A stretch of 37,990 nucleotides of DNA from Candidatus Azobacteroides sp. (GTDB taxonomy: Bacteria > Bacteroidota > Bacteroidia > Bacteroidales > WRGA01): positions 1-37,990 of the forward strand of contig WRGA01000106.1 of assembly GCA_009787405.1 (NCBI GenBank), given 5' to 3'. Of the stretch, positions 1-8,371 are shown in pieces (within the stretch, counting starts at the first letter, position 1; the number at the start of each line of letters is the position of its first letter). The notes below the pieces were generated by a model. It ran no database searches. It was not told where the DNA came from and was given only the letters and a program-made list of their open reading frames with translations. Position numbers and translations under genes: made by a program.

Positions 1-408
1 GCCAGCGGAGGCGGTATGGGGCTTCTTTTCAGGAAACCCGCCACTTGGTGCGTTCTTCAATCGACCCGTTATACGCTTGAATTGATTCAAAAAGAGCAAA
101 GCTATACGTTGTCTTACTTCCCGAAGGAATATAACAAACAAGTTCTCTTTTTGGGAAGTAAATCGGGAAGGGACAGCGCAAAAATGAAAGAAGTTGAATT
201 GACAAGCGTTCAAACTCCTTCCGGAAACAGATCTTTCAAAGAAGCCCGACTGATTATTGAATGCAAATTAACACAGATCACTACCCCCAATCCCGATGAT
301 TTTTACACTCAAGAAGCAAAAGATTATATCAACGAAGTTTACAAAGACCCCAACGAATACCGCAAATATGTATTCGGGGAAATTACGCATGTTTGGACAA
401 AAAAATAA
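1..408 (+). CDS. Flavin reductase family protein, 3' part
   Basis: The open frame runs in from the window edge, so the true start lies upstream and the first ATG inside (position 16) is probably internal. The visible part reads GGGMGLLFRKPATWCVLQST, then RYTLELIQKEQSYTLSYFP, then a SGRD segment. This is the usual order of FMN-binding flavin reductase-like (split-barrel) proteins of Bacteroidota. There the GG(M)G...KP segment and the RYT strand line the flavin site, and the S-G-R-D loop follows. The C-terminus (YRKYVFGEITHVWTKK) also fits the family end. Family members bind FMN and use NAD(P)H; the substrate here is unknown. A perfect stem-loop follows 19 bp downstream. The family call is fairly secure; the exact role is not. 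Confidence 0.8.
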   Translation, partial: ASGGGMGLLFRKPATWCVLQSTRYTLELIQKEQSYTLSYFPKEYNKQVLFLGSKSGRDSAKMKEVELTSVQTPSGNRSFKEARLIIECKLTQITTPNPDDFYTQEAKDYINEVYKDPNEYRKYVFGEITHVWTKK

Positions 409-426
409 TGACCCGAACAAATACAA

Positions 427-464
427 ACAAAACCTTCCATACCGGCCGACATGGAAGGTTTTGT
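427..464 (+). terminator. Stem-loop terminator after flavin reductase gene
   Basis: ACAAAACCTTCCAT (427-440) and ATGGAAGGTTTTGT (451-464) form a perfect 14-bp stem with a 10-nt loop. The A-rich 5' arm and T-rich 3' arm suit a terminator, although no long T run follows. Confidence 0.7.
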
Positions 465-528
465 ATCACATTTCACTCAAAAAATCAGAATCAAGCGGTT
501 CAATGAGTTTTTTAAGCATGTCCCGATT

Positions 529-768
529 CTACCACCATCTCGGATCACCGGCAAAACCGGCATTTTTGAAATGGAAATCACCGTTTGCCGGATCAAGCAA
601 TGTATTATATAACGTACCTACGGCACGTTGTGTGGTTGCCGGGAGATCATCATTCTACCAATATTTTGTTCCTGACGGAACAATGTATCCTGCCGTGACG
701 AACATGTTGTCCGGCTTGCTATTCTATTTTCGGAAGGACATGTTGTCCGATAGAGAGAAGATGTTTCA
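529..768 (-). pseudogene. Decayed C-terminal remnant of a secreted, PUL-type protein
   Basis: On the minus strand one frame reads (stop)NSKPDNMFVTAGYIVPSGTKYW(stop)NDDLPATTQRAVGT, then LYNTLLDPANGDFHFKNAG, then FAGDPRWW and a stop at 531-529. An ending of the form 'DPANGDF...AGDPRW' is characteristic of the C-termini of secreted Bacteroidota proteins found in polysaccharide-utilisation loci (DUF5123-like or beta-helix proteins). Internal stops at 657-655 and 726-724, and no upstream continuation, show it is a remnant. Upstream it runs into repeat R1. The reading of the ending is direct; the family assignment is inference. Confidence 0.5.
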
Positions 769-770
769 AT

Positions 771-911
771 TAAGTATATGGCAGAATTTAATTTATATTA
801 TTTTAAACGCGAAGACACAAAGACACAAAGGCACAAAGATTTTAAACTTCGCGTCTTTCCGCCTTTGTGACTTGGCGTTTAAAATATAGATTATTTTTTG
901 CGACATACTTA
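771..911 (+). repeat. Dispersed repeat R1, copy 1 (141 bp)
   Basis: The ends are TAAGTAT (771-777) and ATACTTA (905-911). Inside come GCAGAATTTAAT, then TTTTAAACGC with A/G-rich CACAAAG words, then GGCGTTTAAAATAT, then CGACATACTT. The order is the same in copies at 17465, 27868 and, inverted, 30526 and 32069. TTTTAAACGC and GCGTTTAAAA make the element foldable. Confidence 0.8.
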
Positions 912-912
912 A

Positions 913-1074
913 GATAAAAACCTTATTCTAAAAAAGCGAGCTTAGCAGCCAAGCAATCATATACCCAACCTGCCCCCTTATTCTCTTATTAAATCATTGT
1001 CAATAAAGGAATAAGGGAGAGTTAGAGGGTAATACCGGAGCCTGAGGGTGCTTTCAAAAAAAAATAAGGTTTTA
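913..1074. repeat. Dispersed palindromic repeat R2, copy A
   Basis: The outer arms are ATAAAAACCTTATTC on the left and AAATAAGGTTTTA on the right. The inner arms are CCCTTATTCTCTTATT and GGAATAAGGG. This shares its plan with copies B (5334), C (8077) and D (30690). It directly abuts R1 copy 1, so its left flank may be truncated. Confidence 0.65.
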
Positions 1075-1176
1075 CGGAGTGATTAAAATCTTCCGAACAT
1101 GACCGGGCTTCGCCCTCCTAACAGAATTTGGCTTTGCGGCATCCGAAACTTGTTTACTTGTTTACTCGTTTACTAA
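1075..1176. other. Spacer with octamer tandem (GTTTACTN)
   Basis: No gene is seen here. Near 1149-1174 the octamer reads GTTTACTT-GTTTACTC-GTTTACTA, just past the tolC stop on the minus strand. It probably belongs to the 3' end of the efflux operon. The same words form the terminator after pyk at 35924. Confidence 0.4.
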
Positions 1177-2493
1177 TTAATAAATACGTTCTCCGACGGC
1201 TATTTTCAGTTTCAATAAACTGACGGTATAATCAATTCTGCTTTTCATCAAAGCCAAACGACTTTCAGCCAGTGCTGTTTGGCTGTCAAGCAGGTCAAGG
1301 TTGGTAACTGTTCCCGCCTGAAAACTGGTCTGTGCAAGGGCAAATGCCTGTTGAGCTTGCTTGAGTTGCAGTTCCTGCTGTACAATCTTCTTCAAAGCGG
1401 CATCTACGTTTGCCTTGTTTTCTATCACTTCATTTGCTATGTTCCGGTTTGTCAATTCCGTGTCCTGTTCCACACTTTTTATTTCCGATTGAGCCTGTTG
1501 CCGGTTATATTTCACCCGATTCCCGTCGAAAATCGGCACTTTGAAACTGACTCCGGCCACATAATTGGCTTTCAGTTGGGTTAAATCCGGAATATAGCCG
1601 TTCTTATAACCGCCGGAAGCAAACAGATCCAATTCCGGATAATTGGCAATGCCGGCCAATCGATAGCGGGTAGAAGCGATTTCCGATCGTTGACGCGCCA
1701 CCTTCAATTCTTCCCGCTGTTGATAAGCGTTACTGATCAGCTTATCATCGGATTCCAATACGGTAGGTTGCAACAACTCCTCTTTAACGGTCAACCGCCG
1801 GTCATGGGAATTCCCCATAAAAGAATTTAATTGTGCTTGAAGTACTTGAAGCGACGTTTGTAAATCAATCTTCTGATTTTCCGTGGTGGAAATGCGTACT
1901 TGAGTCGATAAAATGGCATATTGCGTCGAAGTTCCCGTTGCCTCCTGTTTCTTCACAAAGGTCAGATGTTCGCCTAAAGTCGCCAATTCTTCGTCTTTGA
2001 TCGCGATTGCTTTTTGTAAATAGAGAATGGAATAATATTGATTCAACAAGGAAAGTGAAAGTTGTTGTTTCAACTGTTCCATGGAAAGTTGCGACAACAG
2101 TTTGTTTTGTCTCTCCAAATTCACTTTTCCGGAGGTCTTCCCGAAATCATAAATTACCTGATTGTAATTCAATCCCATATCATAATTGTCGGCCGCATCC
2201 ATCGTGAAAGTTCCCAAAGTCGGAATGGTCAATGACGTTACCGGCCCCAGACGTGTATAAGATGCCGACACATCAATTAATGGATAATAAGCCGCTTTGG
2301 CCAGTCCAATACGGGCATTGGCCGCCTCAATATCTTGTTCGGCCTTTAAGATGGAAGGATAATTATTGATCACTTGTTGGATGACTGCCGTCAATCCTAA
2401 AGAATCGCCGGGAAAGGAGCTTTGTGCACGACTCAAAGGAATGAATAAAAAAAACAATAAAAAAAATGATACGATATAACGTAATCTGTACAT
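1177..2493 (-). CDS. tolC: TolC-family outer membrane efflux protein
   Basis: The 438-aa protein starts with a signal peptide (MYRLRYIVSFFLLFFLFIPLSRA, cleavage after about residue 23). It continues with the alternating helix/strand plan of outer-membrane efflux proteins: residues about 30-220 and 240-435 form the two OEP repeats. The typical end of the second coiled hairpin is LDLLDSQTALAESRLALMKS. TolC trimers form the outer-membrane duct for drug efflux. The gene is last in a minus-strand operon, 43 bp after emrB, so it most likely serves EmrAB. It is shorter than E. coli TolC (about 490 aa), which is common in Bacteroidota. Family confidence is high; the cargo is unknown. Confidence 0.9.
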   Translation of the reverse strand: MYRLRYIVSFFLLFFLFIPLSRAQSSFPGDSLGLTAVIQQVINNYPSILKAEQDIEAANARIGLAKAAYYPLIDVSASYTRLGPVTSLTIPTLGTFTMDAADNYDMGLNYNQVIYDFGKTSGKVNLERQNKLLSQLSMEQLKQQLSLSLLNQYYSILYLQKAIAIKDEELATLGEHLTFVKKQEATGTSTQYAILSTQVRISTTENQKIDLQTSLQVLQAQLNSFMGNSHDRRLTVKEELLQPTVLESDDKLISNAYQQREELKVARQRSEIASTRYRLAGIANYPELDLFASGGYKNGYIPDLTQLKANYVAGVSFKVPIFDGNRVKYNRQQAQSEIKSVEQDTELTNRNIANEVIENKANVDAALKKIVQQELQLKQAQQAFALAQTSFQAGTVTNLDLLDSQTALAESRLALMKSRIDYTVSLLKLKIAVGERIY

Positions 2494-2536
2494 AATATAA
2501 ATAGTTATTTATGTTTTTATAATTTATGTTTCCTAA

Positions 2537-4162
2537 TCAATCCTTTTTGGATTCATTATTTTTGGCAAGGACTTTTTTTCTCGAATACATCAGCAATGTA
2601 GGGATCAAACCCAGGATGGTTATATAACAGGCAATTCGAAAATCGTCGTTTATACCGTCAATAAATGCTTGCGTATTGACATGCGACGACACGATCATCC
2701 GACTTTGCCGCATGGCAGTGGCTAATGAACTTCCTCCATGTTCTTGTATGAAATACGACATATTCCGGGTCACTCCTGCGAGAGCTTCCGATTGAGAATT
2801 AATGGCTTCCCCATATACCTGACTGTGAAAATTGGTCCGAGCCGTCAACAGTGTAGTAAAAACAGCAATTCCAAAACTTCCTCCGATCTGCCGCATGGTA
2901 TTGATAATACTGGAAGCTTGAGCCATTTGTGCAGGAGGAAGCGTCAGTAAAGCCAAAGAACTTAAAGGCGTGAATATCATCCCCATACCAAATCCCCGCA
3001 AATACAGTGATACCATAATATCATGATGTTCAGACATAAATGAGAAGTGAGTATTGGCCAGAAAACTCAGCGACAAAAGACAAATTCCCATAAAAATCGG
3101 AATTTTGGGATTGGCTTTATCGGAGGAAATTCCCACAATCGGAGCAATACATCCCTGTATGATCCCTACCGGCAAAAAAACTGCTCCCGATTGTAAAGCC
3201 GTATAATCCATCGAGTTTTGCAAATAAAGCGGAAGCAGAAACGTGCTTCCGAACATTCCCATTCCAAATATCAACATGAATATATTTGCCAACCCAAAAT
3301 TATGATTCTTCAATAATCGCAGGTCAATCAGCGGATGGGTAGTAGTCAGTTCCCGGGTAATAAAGGTGACTAATGCAAAACCGGAGACGGCAAAACAAAG
3401 CAGGATATAAGGCGCTCCCCATCCTTCGGCGTTACCCGCTGCATTTCCTTCCGTCAGCGCATACAGCAATACCGGCAAAAAGATGATTACGGACACGAAT
3501 CCGAGCAGGTCGAATTTCCGCATATTCGGATTCTTCACCTCCCGTTGAATGACCGTAGTGAAGAATAAAGCAAAAATACCGACAGGCACATTTACATTGA
3601 ATATCAATTGCCATCCGAAATTATCGACCAAATAACCGCCAAGCAGCGGGCCGAAAGAAACGGAAGCAGCCGACGCGATCGACCAGAAACCGAGCGCAAC
3701 TCCTCGCTGATTCGGAGGAAATTCGCGTACGATAATAGCCATACCGAGCGTCTGCACGATACCGCCTCCCAAGCCTTGAAGAACACGAGAGCTGATCAAC
3801 GAAACCTCATTGTGCGACATGGCGCAACACAACGAACCGACGGTAAACAGAAACAATCCCCAGAAATAGATCTTCTTATAGCCGAATTTGTCGGCAAGCC
3901 ATCCCGAAGTGGGCAACATGGCAGCCACGGCAAGCATATAGGCCGTTATCACCCATTGAATGGCATCCAGACTGACGCCGAGCGACGCCATGATTTTAGG
4001 TAATCCCACATTGACAATCGTACCGTCAAGTACAGCCATAAATGTTCCCAACATCACATTGGCAAGGACAAACCATTTATAATGGGGACTTCTGGGATGG
4101 TACAACGAATCACGATTGCGAAGATTACGACGAATACGATGCCCAACCGGAACTTCTCTCAT
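2537..4162 (-). CDS. emrB: EmrB/QacA-type DHA2 drug:H+ antiporter (MFS)
   Basis: This 541-aa major facilitator protein has the DHA2 (14-helix) signatures. Motif D1 is LDGTIVNVGLP and motif A is GWLADKFGYKK. Motif B is RVLQGLGGGIVQ. The antiporter motif C is in the segment FWSIASAASVSFGPLLGGYL. It sits in the inner membrane and is expected to drive drug export with the proton gradient, working with EmrA and TolC. Its start overlaps the emrA stop by 4 nt (ATGA, 4162-4159), a sign of translational coupling. The N-terminus carries about 30 extra basic residues (RIRRNLRNRD) before helix 1, so a later start is possible. No regulator gene adjoins the operon. Confidence 0.93.
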   Translation of the reverse strand: MREVPVGHRIRRNLRNRDSLYHPRSPHYKWFVLANVMLGTFMAVLDGTIVNVGLPKIMASLGVSLDAIQWVITAYMLAVAAMLPTSGWLADKFGYKKIYFWGLFLFTVGSLCCAMSHNEVSLISSRVLQGLGGGIVQTLGMAIIVREFPPNQRGVALGFWSIASAASVSFGPLLGGYLVDNFGWQLIFNVNVPVGIFALFFTTVIQREVKNPNMRKFDLLGFVSVIIFLPVLLYALTEGNAAGNAEGWGAPYILLCFAVSGFALVTFITRELTTTHPLIDLRLLKNHNFGLANIFMLIFGMGMFGSTFLLPLYLQNSMDYTALQSGAVFLPVGIIQGCIAPIVGISSDKANPKIPIFMGICLLSLSFLANTHFSFMSEHHDIMVSLYLRGFGMGMIFTPLSSLALLTLPPAQMAQASSIINTMRQIGGSFGIAVFTTLLTARTNFHSQVYGEAINSQSEALAGVTRNMSYFIQEHGGSSLATAMRQSRMIVSSHVNTQAFIDGINDDFRIACYITILGLIPTLLMYSRKKVLAKNNESKKD

Positions 4163-5166
4163 GATTTTTTGATAATTTTAACTACTGCCGACATTCCCGT
4201 TTTGAATTGGAAAGAAGAAAGGTCTTTCCCTTTTCCGGCAGCATCAATTGAAACTTTTATCGTCACACGTTGTGTCACTTTAGTAAAATTACCCGATGCA
4301 TTATTGGGCGGAATCAATGAAAATTGCGATGCAGTCGATGAGCTTATCATAAATACTTTTCCCGTAAATTCAACTCCGGGGTAGGTGTCGATCGTGAACT
4401 CCACTTGTTGCCCCAAGTGTACGGTTTCCATCTTTGTCTCTTCTAAATAGACTAAAACCCAAAATTTCCGGGTATCATCTACGGAATAAATGGATTGTCC
4501 GGGTTGCACCACATCTCCCGGCAATAACCATCGTTTAGCCACAATACCTGTTGCGGGAGCATACAAGCGTGTATTACTCAATTGAGTATCTACTACGCCG
4601 ATTTGTGCTTCTGCCTCGGCAATAGTAGCTTCGGCCGTATGAATTTGCGCTTTTGAAACCAAGAGTTGAGATTTTGCAGCATCCAATTGCGCTTGAGCAG
4701 TTTCCGAGGCACGTTTCGCATGTTCAAACTGTTCTTTGGTAGTCACTCCGCCGGCGTATTGCGTTTGGGCGCGTTGAAAATCTTCCGTCGCTTTTATATT
4801 AGCAATTTCCAATACTTTAATGCCTTTTTGGTCCGATTCGTATTTAGCCTCTGCCTGTAATTTCGATGCTTCGGTCTGTAATTTCGATGCGATAATTTGT
4901 TGCTTTTGAGCCAATAAATCCACAGTATCCAATTCGGCTACTAATTGACCGATCTTAACAGAATCACCTTCATCAACATACAATTTAGTGATGCGCCCTA
5001 AAATCTTAGCGCTCACCGATATATCATCCGATGTCACATACGCGTCGTCTGTTCTCAAGTAACTTGAATAGTTTAAATACCATAGAGTACCTCCTACAAT
5101 TATTACAAAAGCAACGACCGTAAGAGGAATATACATCTTCCAATTCTTCTTAGTCCTACTATTCAT
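4159..5166 (-). CDS. emrA: EmrA/HlyD-family periplasmic adaptor
   Basis: This 335-aa membrane fusion protein has one N-terminal anchor (residues about 12-31). It then has a lipoyl/barrel-sandwich half motif (TDDAYVTSDDISVSAKILGR), a long alpha-helical coiled-coil hairpin (about 85-195, rich in A, Q, K and E), and the second lipoyl half (RLYAPATGIVAKRWLLPGD). Beta-barrel and membrane-proximal parts follow. The 'RTDDAYV' start of the lipoyl domain is typical of the EmrA branch. It bridges EmrB and TolC across the periplasm. It is the first gene of the emrA-emrB-tolC operon and is transcribed from the spacer at 5167-5725. Confidence 0.93.
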   Translation of the reverse strand: MNSRTKKNWKMYIPLTVVAFVIIVGGTLWYLNYSSYLRTDDAYVTSDDISVSAKILGRITKLYVDEGDSVKIGQLVAELDTVDLLAQKQQIIASKLQTEASKLQAEAKYESDQKGIKVLEIANIKATEDFQRAQTQYAGGVTTKEQFEHAKRASETAQAQLDAAKSQLLVSKAQIHTAEATIAEAEAQIGVVDTQLSNTRLYAPATGIVAKRWLLPGDVVQPGQSIYSVDDTRKFWVLVYLEETKMETVHLGQQVEFTIDTYPGVEFTGKVFMISSSTASQFSLIPPNNASGNFTKVTQRVTIKVSIDAAGKGKDLSSFQFKTGMSAVVKIIKKS

Positions 5167-5224
5167 CTGCTTTTTATCTTAAAAAAAACCATTATATACT
5201 TTACCCTGCTCATAAATTCGGCAA

Positions 5225-5232
5225 CAAAAGTA
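5225..5232 (-). promoter_or_regulatory. Possible -7 box for the emrAB-tolC operon
   Basis: The minus strand reads TACTTTTG, a match to the Bacteroidota -7 consensus TAnnTTTG, about 58 bp before the emrA ATG. No TTTG box lies at the usual 19-21 bp spacing, so support is partial. Confidence 0.35.
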
Positions 5233-5333
5233 ATTTAAAAAAAGAATATGCATCATAAATCCTCAAAAAATTCATATCGGCTGTATAAAATCCTGTAGCG
5301 ACCCCGAGACGACTGTTTTTGAAAAGTTTGTAT

Positions 5334-5576
5334 CCCGGGTATTGTCAATCTTATGTAGATTTAAAATGAAAACCTCATTCCTTAAAAGACCCTTTAGCAG
5401 TTGATGCAATGTTAACCCAATCTCACCCTTATTCCCTTTTATTTTAATAAAATAAATGTCGATATAATCTTCTTAAACAAGCAAATAAAGGCAGAAACCG
5501 GACGTCTTACCGGGCTACTAAGGGAATCATAAAAAATAAAGGTTGTCCGGATCTATTTAACAATGCCGTTTCCCGG
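5334..5576. repeat. Dispersed palindromic repeat R2, copy B (about 243 bp)
   Basis: The left arm contains TATTGTCAATC, TAGATTTAAAATGAAAACCT and AAAAGACCCTTTAGCAG. The right arm contains GGGCTACTAAGGGAATC, AATAAAGGTTG, ATCTATTTAACAATGCC and CCCGG. These are the mirrored parts of the same R2 plan. It lies between the emrA promoter region and the GH3 gene. No gene is seen in 5167-5725. Confidence 0.7.
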
Positions 5577-5725
5577 AATGTCATGAATTTTAGTCTGTTT
5601 CCTGCTTGCACTTTTCATTGATTATTACTAATATTGCACTTTTCTTTCTTAAAAACAGATAATTTGCTTTTTTATATTGTTCCGTTTTTACAATCCTGCA
5701 TTCTTCATTAACATAAAATAAACGT

Positions 5726-7984
5726 ATGAAAAAACTGACCTATTTAATTATGCTTATGCTCGGATTACTCGCCGTGACATTTTCTTGCAGGCAAAAAGTT
5801 TCTGTTGATTCGGACGAACAAAAAATTCCCGTTTATCTAGATGAAAGCAAACCGATTGAACAACGTGTGGAAGACGCATTGTCGCGCATGACATTGGAAG
5901 AAAAAGTGAAAATGTGCCATGCACAGTCCAAATTCAGTTCGGCCGGAGTGCCGCGTTTGGGAATACCCGACAATTGGATGACCGACGGGCCGCACGGTAT
6001 TCGTCCGGAAGTACTTTGGGACGAATGGGACCAGGCGGGATGGACCAACGACTCCTGTATTGCATTCCCCGCCCTTACCTGTTTGGCGGCAACTTGGAAT
6101 CCCGACATGGCCGCTTTGTACGGGAAATCGATCGGAGAAGAAGCCCGTTACCGGAACAAAAATGTATTATTGGGGCCGGGCGTCAATATTTACCGCACAC
6201 CGCTCAACGGACGAAATTTCGAATATTTGGGCGAAGACCCGTACTTGGCTTCCCGCATGGTCGTTCCGTATATCCGGGGCGTACAACAGAACGGGGTGGC
6301 GACTTGCGTCAAACATTTTGCACTGAATAATCAGGAAAAGTTCCGTCATACCGTAAATGTGGAAGTTGACGACCGGGCATTGTACGAAATATATCTGCCC
6401 GCCTTCAAAGCCGCCGTTCAAGAAGGGAAAACTTGGGCGATCATGGGATCTTACAACCGGTACAAAGAACAATGGTGTTGCCATAATCAATACTTGCTGA
6501 ACGACATTCTCCGAAAAGAATGGAATTTCGATGGGGTGGTTGTTTCCGATTGGGGCGGCGTAAACAATACAGAGCAGGCTATATACAACGGTTTGGATAT
6601 GGAATTCGGTTCATGGACCGACGGATTGAACGAAGGCGCAAGCGATGCATACAACAATTATTACCTGGCTGCTCCTTTTCTGAATTTATTGAAATCAGGA
6701 AAAGTAAAAGAAGAAGAACTTGATAAAAAGGTACGCAACATCCTTCGTCTGGTATTCCGCACCAATATGAACACCAAACGTCCATGGGGTTCTTTCGGAA
6801 CCGAAGAGCATGCTTTGGCTGGACGTAAAATCGCCCAAGAAGGAATTGTCTTACTGCAAAACAGAAACGATCTGCTGCCCATCGATTTCACCAAAATCAA
6901 GAAAATCGCCGTGATCGGAGAAAATGCCGTTAAAGTCATGACAGTCGGTGGAGGAAGCTCTTCGCTCAAAGCCAAATATGAAATTTCTCCGCTGGAAGGT
7001 ATCAAAAAATATGTCGGAAACAAAGCAGAAGTGGTTTATGCCCGCGGATATGTCAACGATAAATTACGGAAAAAAGACAATATCAAACAAGACGGCGTGG
7101 AAATCAACGATGTCATCGACACCCGTCCGACGCGGGAAATAACCGCGGAAGCCGTCAAAGCAGCCCAAAATGCCGATATGGTGATCTTTATCGGAGGATT
7201 GAACAAATACGATTTTCAGGATTGTGAAGGAAATGACCGCAAGGAATTGGGGTTGCCTTACGGACAAGATCAATTGATCGGAGAATTGGCAAAAACAAAT
7301 AAAAATATGGTCGTGGTTCTTATTTCGGGAAATGCGACAGCCATGCCGTGGGTAAACGACGTTCCTGCCATCGTACAAACGTGGTACAACGGAACGGAAG
7401 CGGGAAATGCTCTTGCATCCGTATTGACAGGCGAAGTGAATCCGTCGGGAAAACTGCCGTTTACCTTCCCCGTCAAATTGGAAGATAACGGCGCTTTTGC
7501 CTTAGGGGAATACCCGGGCAACAGCCTGAACGTAAAATACAATGAAGGAATTTTTGTGGGATACCGTTGGACCGACAAACAAAAAATCAAACCGTTATTC
7601 GCATTCGGGCATGGGCTGAGTTACACAACTTTTACTTACGGAAAAGCATCGATCGACAAAAAACAAATGGTCGGTAACGAAACCCTGACGATAACCATTC
7701 CCGTAAAAAACACGGGAATCAGAGAGGGCGCCGAAGTCGTACAACTATACCTCAGCGACGTTGAATCATCGCTTCCCCGTCCGGTGAAAGAATTGAAAGG
7801 ATTCGAAAAAATATTTTTGAAACCCGGAGAAGAAAAAAACGTCACGTTTACCATTAATACCGACATGCTGAAATATTTCGACGATAAGCAACACCAATGG
7901 GTTGCCGAACCCGGAGACTTCAAAGCCCTTATCGGCAGTTCCTCCGACGACATCCGCTCCACCACCGACTTTAGTTTAAGGTAA
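5726..7984 (+). CDS. Lipoprotein GH3 beta-glycosidase
   Basis: The 752-aa protein begins with a lipoprotein signal (LAVTFSC, lipidated Cys21). The GH3 N-terminal TIM barrel spans about 50-300: D87 in MTDGPHG contacts the sugar, GRNFEYLGEDP spans 162-172, and K196-H197 lie in VKHFALNNQE. D275 in VVVSDWGG is the expected nucleophile. The GH3 C-terminal alpha/beta domain (about 365-590) and a fibronectin III-like domain (about 655-740, ending in PGDFKALIGSSSDDI) follow. Such enzymes remove beta-linked glucose, xylose or similar sugars from oligosaccharides. Without a lysine/arginine export signal it is probably an envelope lipoprotein, possibly periplasmic. No SusC/SusD pair or other glycosidase adjoins it, so the substrate cannot be inferred. 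Confidence 0.93.
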   Translation: MKKLTYLIMLMLGLLAVTFSCRQKVSVDSDEQKIPVYLDESKPIEQRVEDALSRMTLEEKVKMCHAQSKFSSAGVPRLGIPDNWMTDGPHGIRPEVLWDEWDQAGWTNDSCIAFPALTCLAATWNPDMAALYGKSIGEEARYRNKNVLLGPGVNIYRTPLNGRNFEYLGEDPYLASRMVVPYIRGVQQNGVATCVKHFALNNQEKFRHTVNVEVDDRALYEIYLPAFKAAVQEGKTWAIMGSYNRYKEQWCCHNQYLLNDILRKEWNFDGVVVSDWGGVNNTEQAIYNGLDMEFGSWTDGLNEGASDAYNNYYLAAPFLNLLKSGKVKEEELDKKVRNILRLVFRTNMNTKRPWGSFGTEEHALAGRKIAQEGIVLLQNRNDLLPIDFTKIKKIAVIGENAVKVMTVGGGSSSLKAKYEISPLEGIKKYVGNKAEVVYARGYVNDKLRKKDNIKQDGVEINDVIDTRPTREITAEAVKAAQNADMVIFIGGLNKYDFQDCEGNDRKELGLPYGQDQLIGELAKTNKNMVVVLISGNATAMPWVNDVPAIVQTWYNGTEAGNALASVLTGEVNPSGKLPFTFPVKLEDNGAFALGEYPGNSLNVKYNEGIFVGYRWTDKQKIKPLFAFGHGLSYTTFTYGKASIDKKQMVGNETLTITIPVKNTGIREGAEVVQLYLSDVESSLPRPVKELKGFEKIFLKPGEEKNVTFTINTDMLKYFDDKQHQWVAEPGDFKALIGSSSDDIRSTTDFSLR

Positions 7985-7990
7985 AAGATA

Positions 7991-8048
7991 AAAGGTAAAA
8001 AGTCAAAGGTTCCGGATTTTTTAATTCCGCCTTTTACTTTTTACCTTT
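7991..8048 (+). terminator. Terminator hairpin after GH3 gene
   Basis: AAAGGTAAAAAGTCAAAGG (7991-8009) pairs with CCTTTTACTTTTTACCTTT (8030-8048) with one mismatch in 19. The arms are made of AAAAGGTA-like words, as in the terminator at 29662. Confidence 0.75.
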
Positions 8049-8076
8049 GGTTTTATTAATAAATATATGCAATTCT

Positions 8077-8316
8077 TTGGCATTATTAAACAGGTATAGA
8101 CAACCCTTATTTTTGTAATTCCCTTAGTAGCCCGGAAACATACCTAATCTCTGCCCTTATCCGCTTATTTCAGGGATTTTTATTGACATTTATTGTATTT
8201 ATAAATAAGGAAAATAAGGGTGAGATCAATTGCATTGTATCGGCTGCTAAGCTACTAAAGGGACTTTTAGAAGATAAGGTTTTTATTTTAAATCTATATA
8301 AAATTAACAATGCCAA
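8077..8316. repeat. Dispersed palindromic repeat R2, copy C (about 240 bp)
   Basis: The left end TTGGCATT (8077-8084) mirrors the right end AATGCCAA (8309-8316). ACCCTTATTTTTGTAATTCC then CTTAGTAGC on the left mirrors GCTACTAAAGGGACTTTTAG then AAGATAAGG on the right. The inner arms are GCCCTTATCC and AAAATAAGGG. This is the best preserved copy. It lies between the convergent GH3 and kinase genes. Confidence 0.75.
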
Positions 8317-8371
8317 CTCTTTTTTTATATTTTATAGCTCCTTGAAATGCAAAATTGAACAATACTTTTAT

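Noticed and set aside
296-889. 197-aa plus-strand open frame
   Set aside because: It overlaps the flavin reductase end out of frame, runs through a terminator and repeat R1, and no domain is visible.
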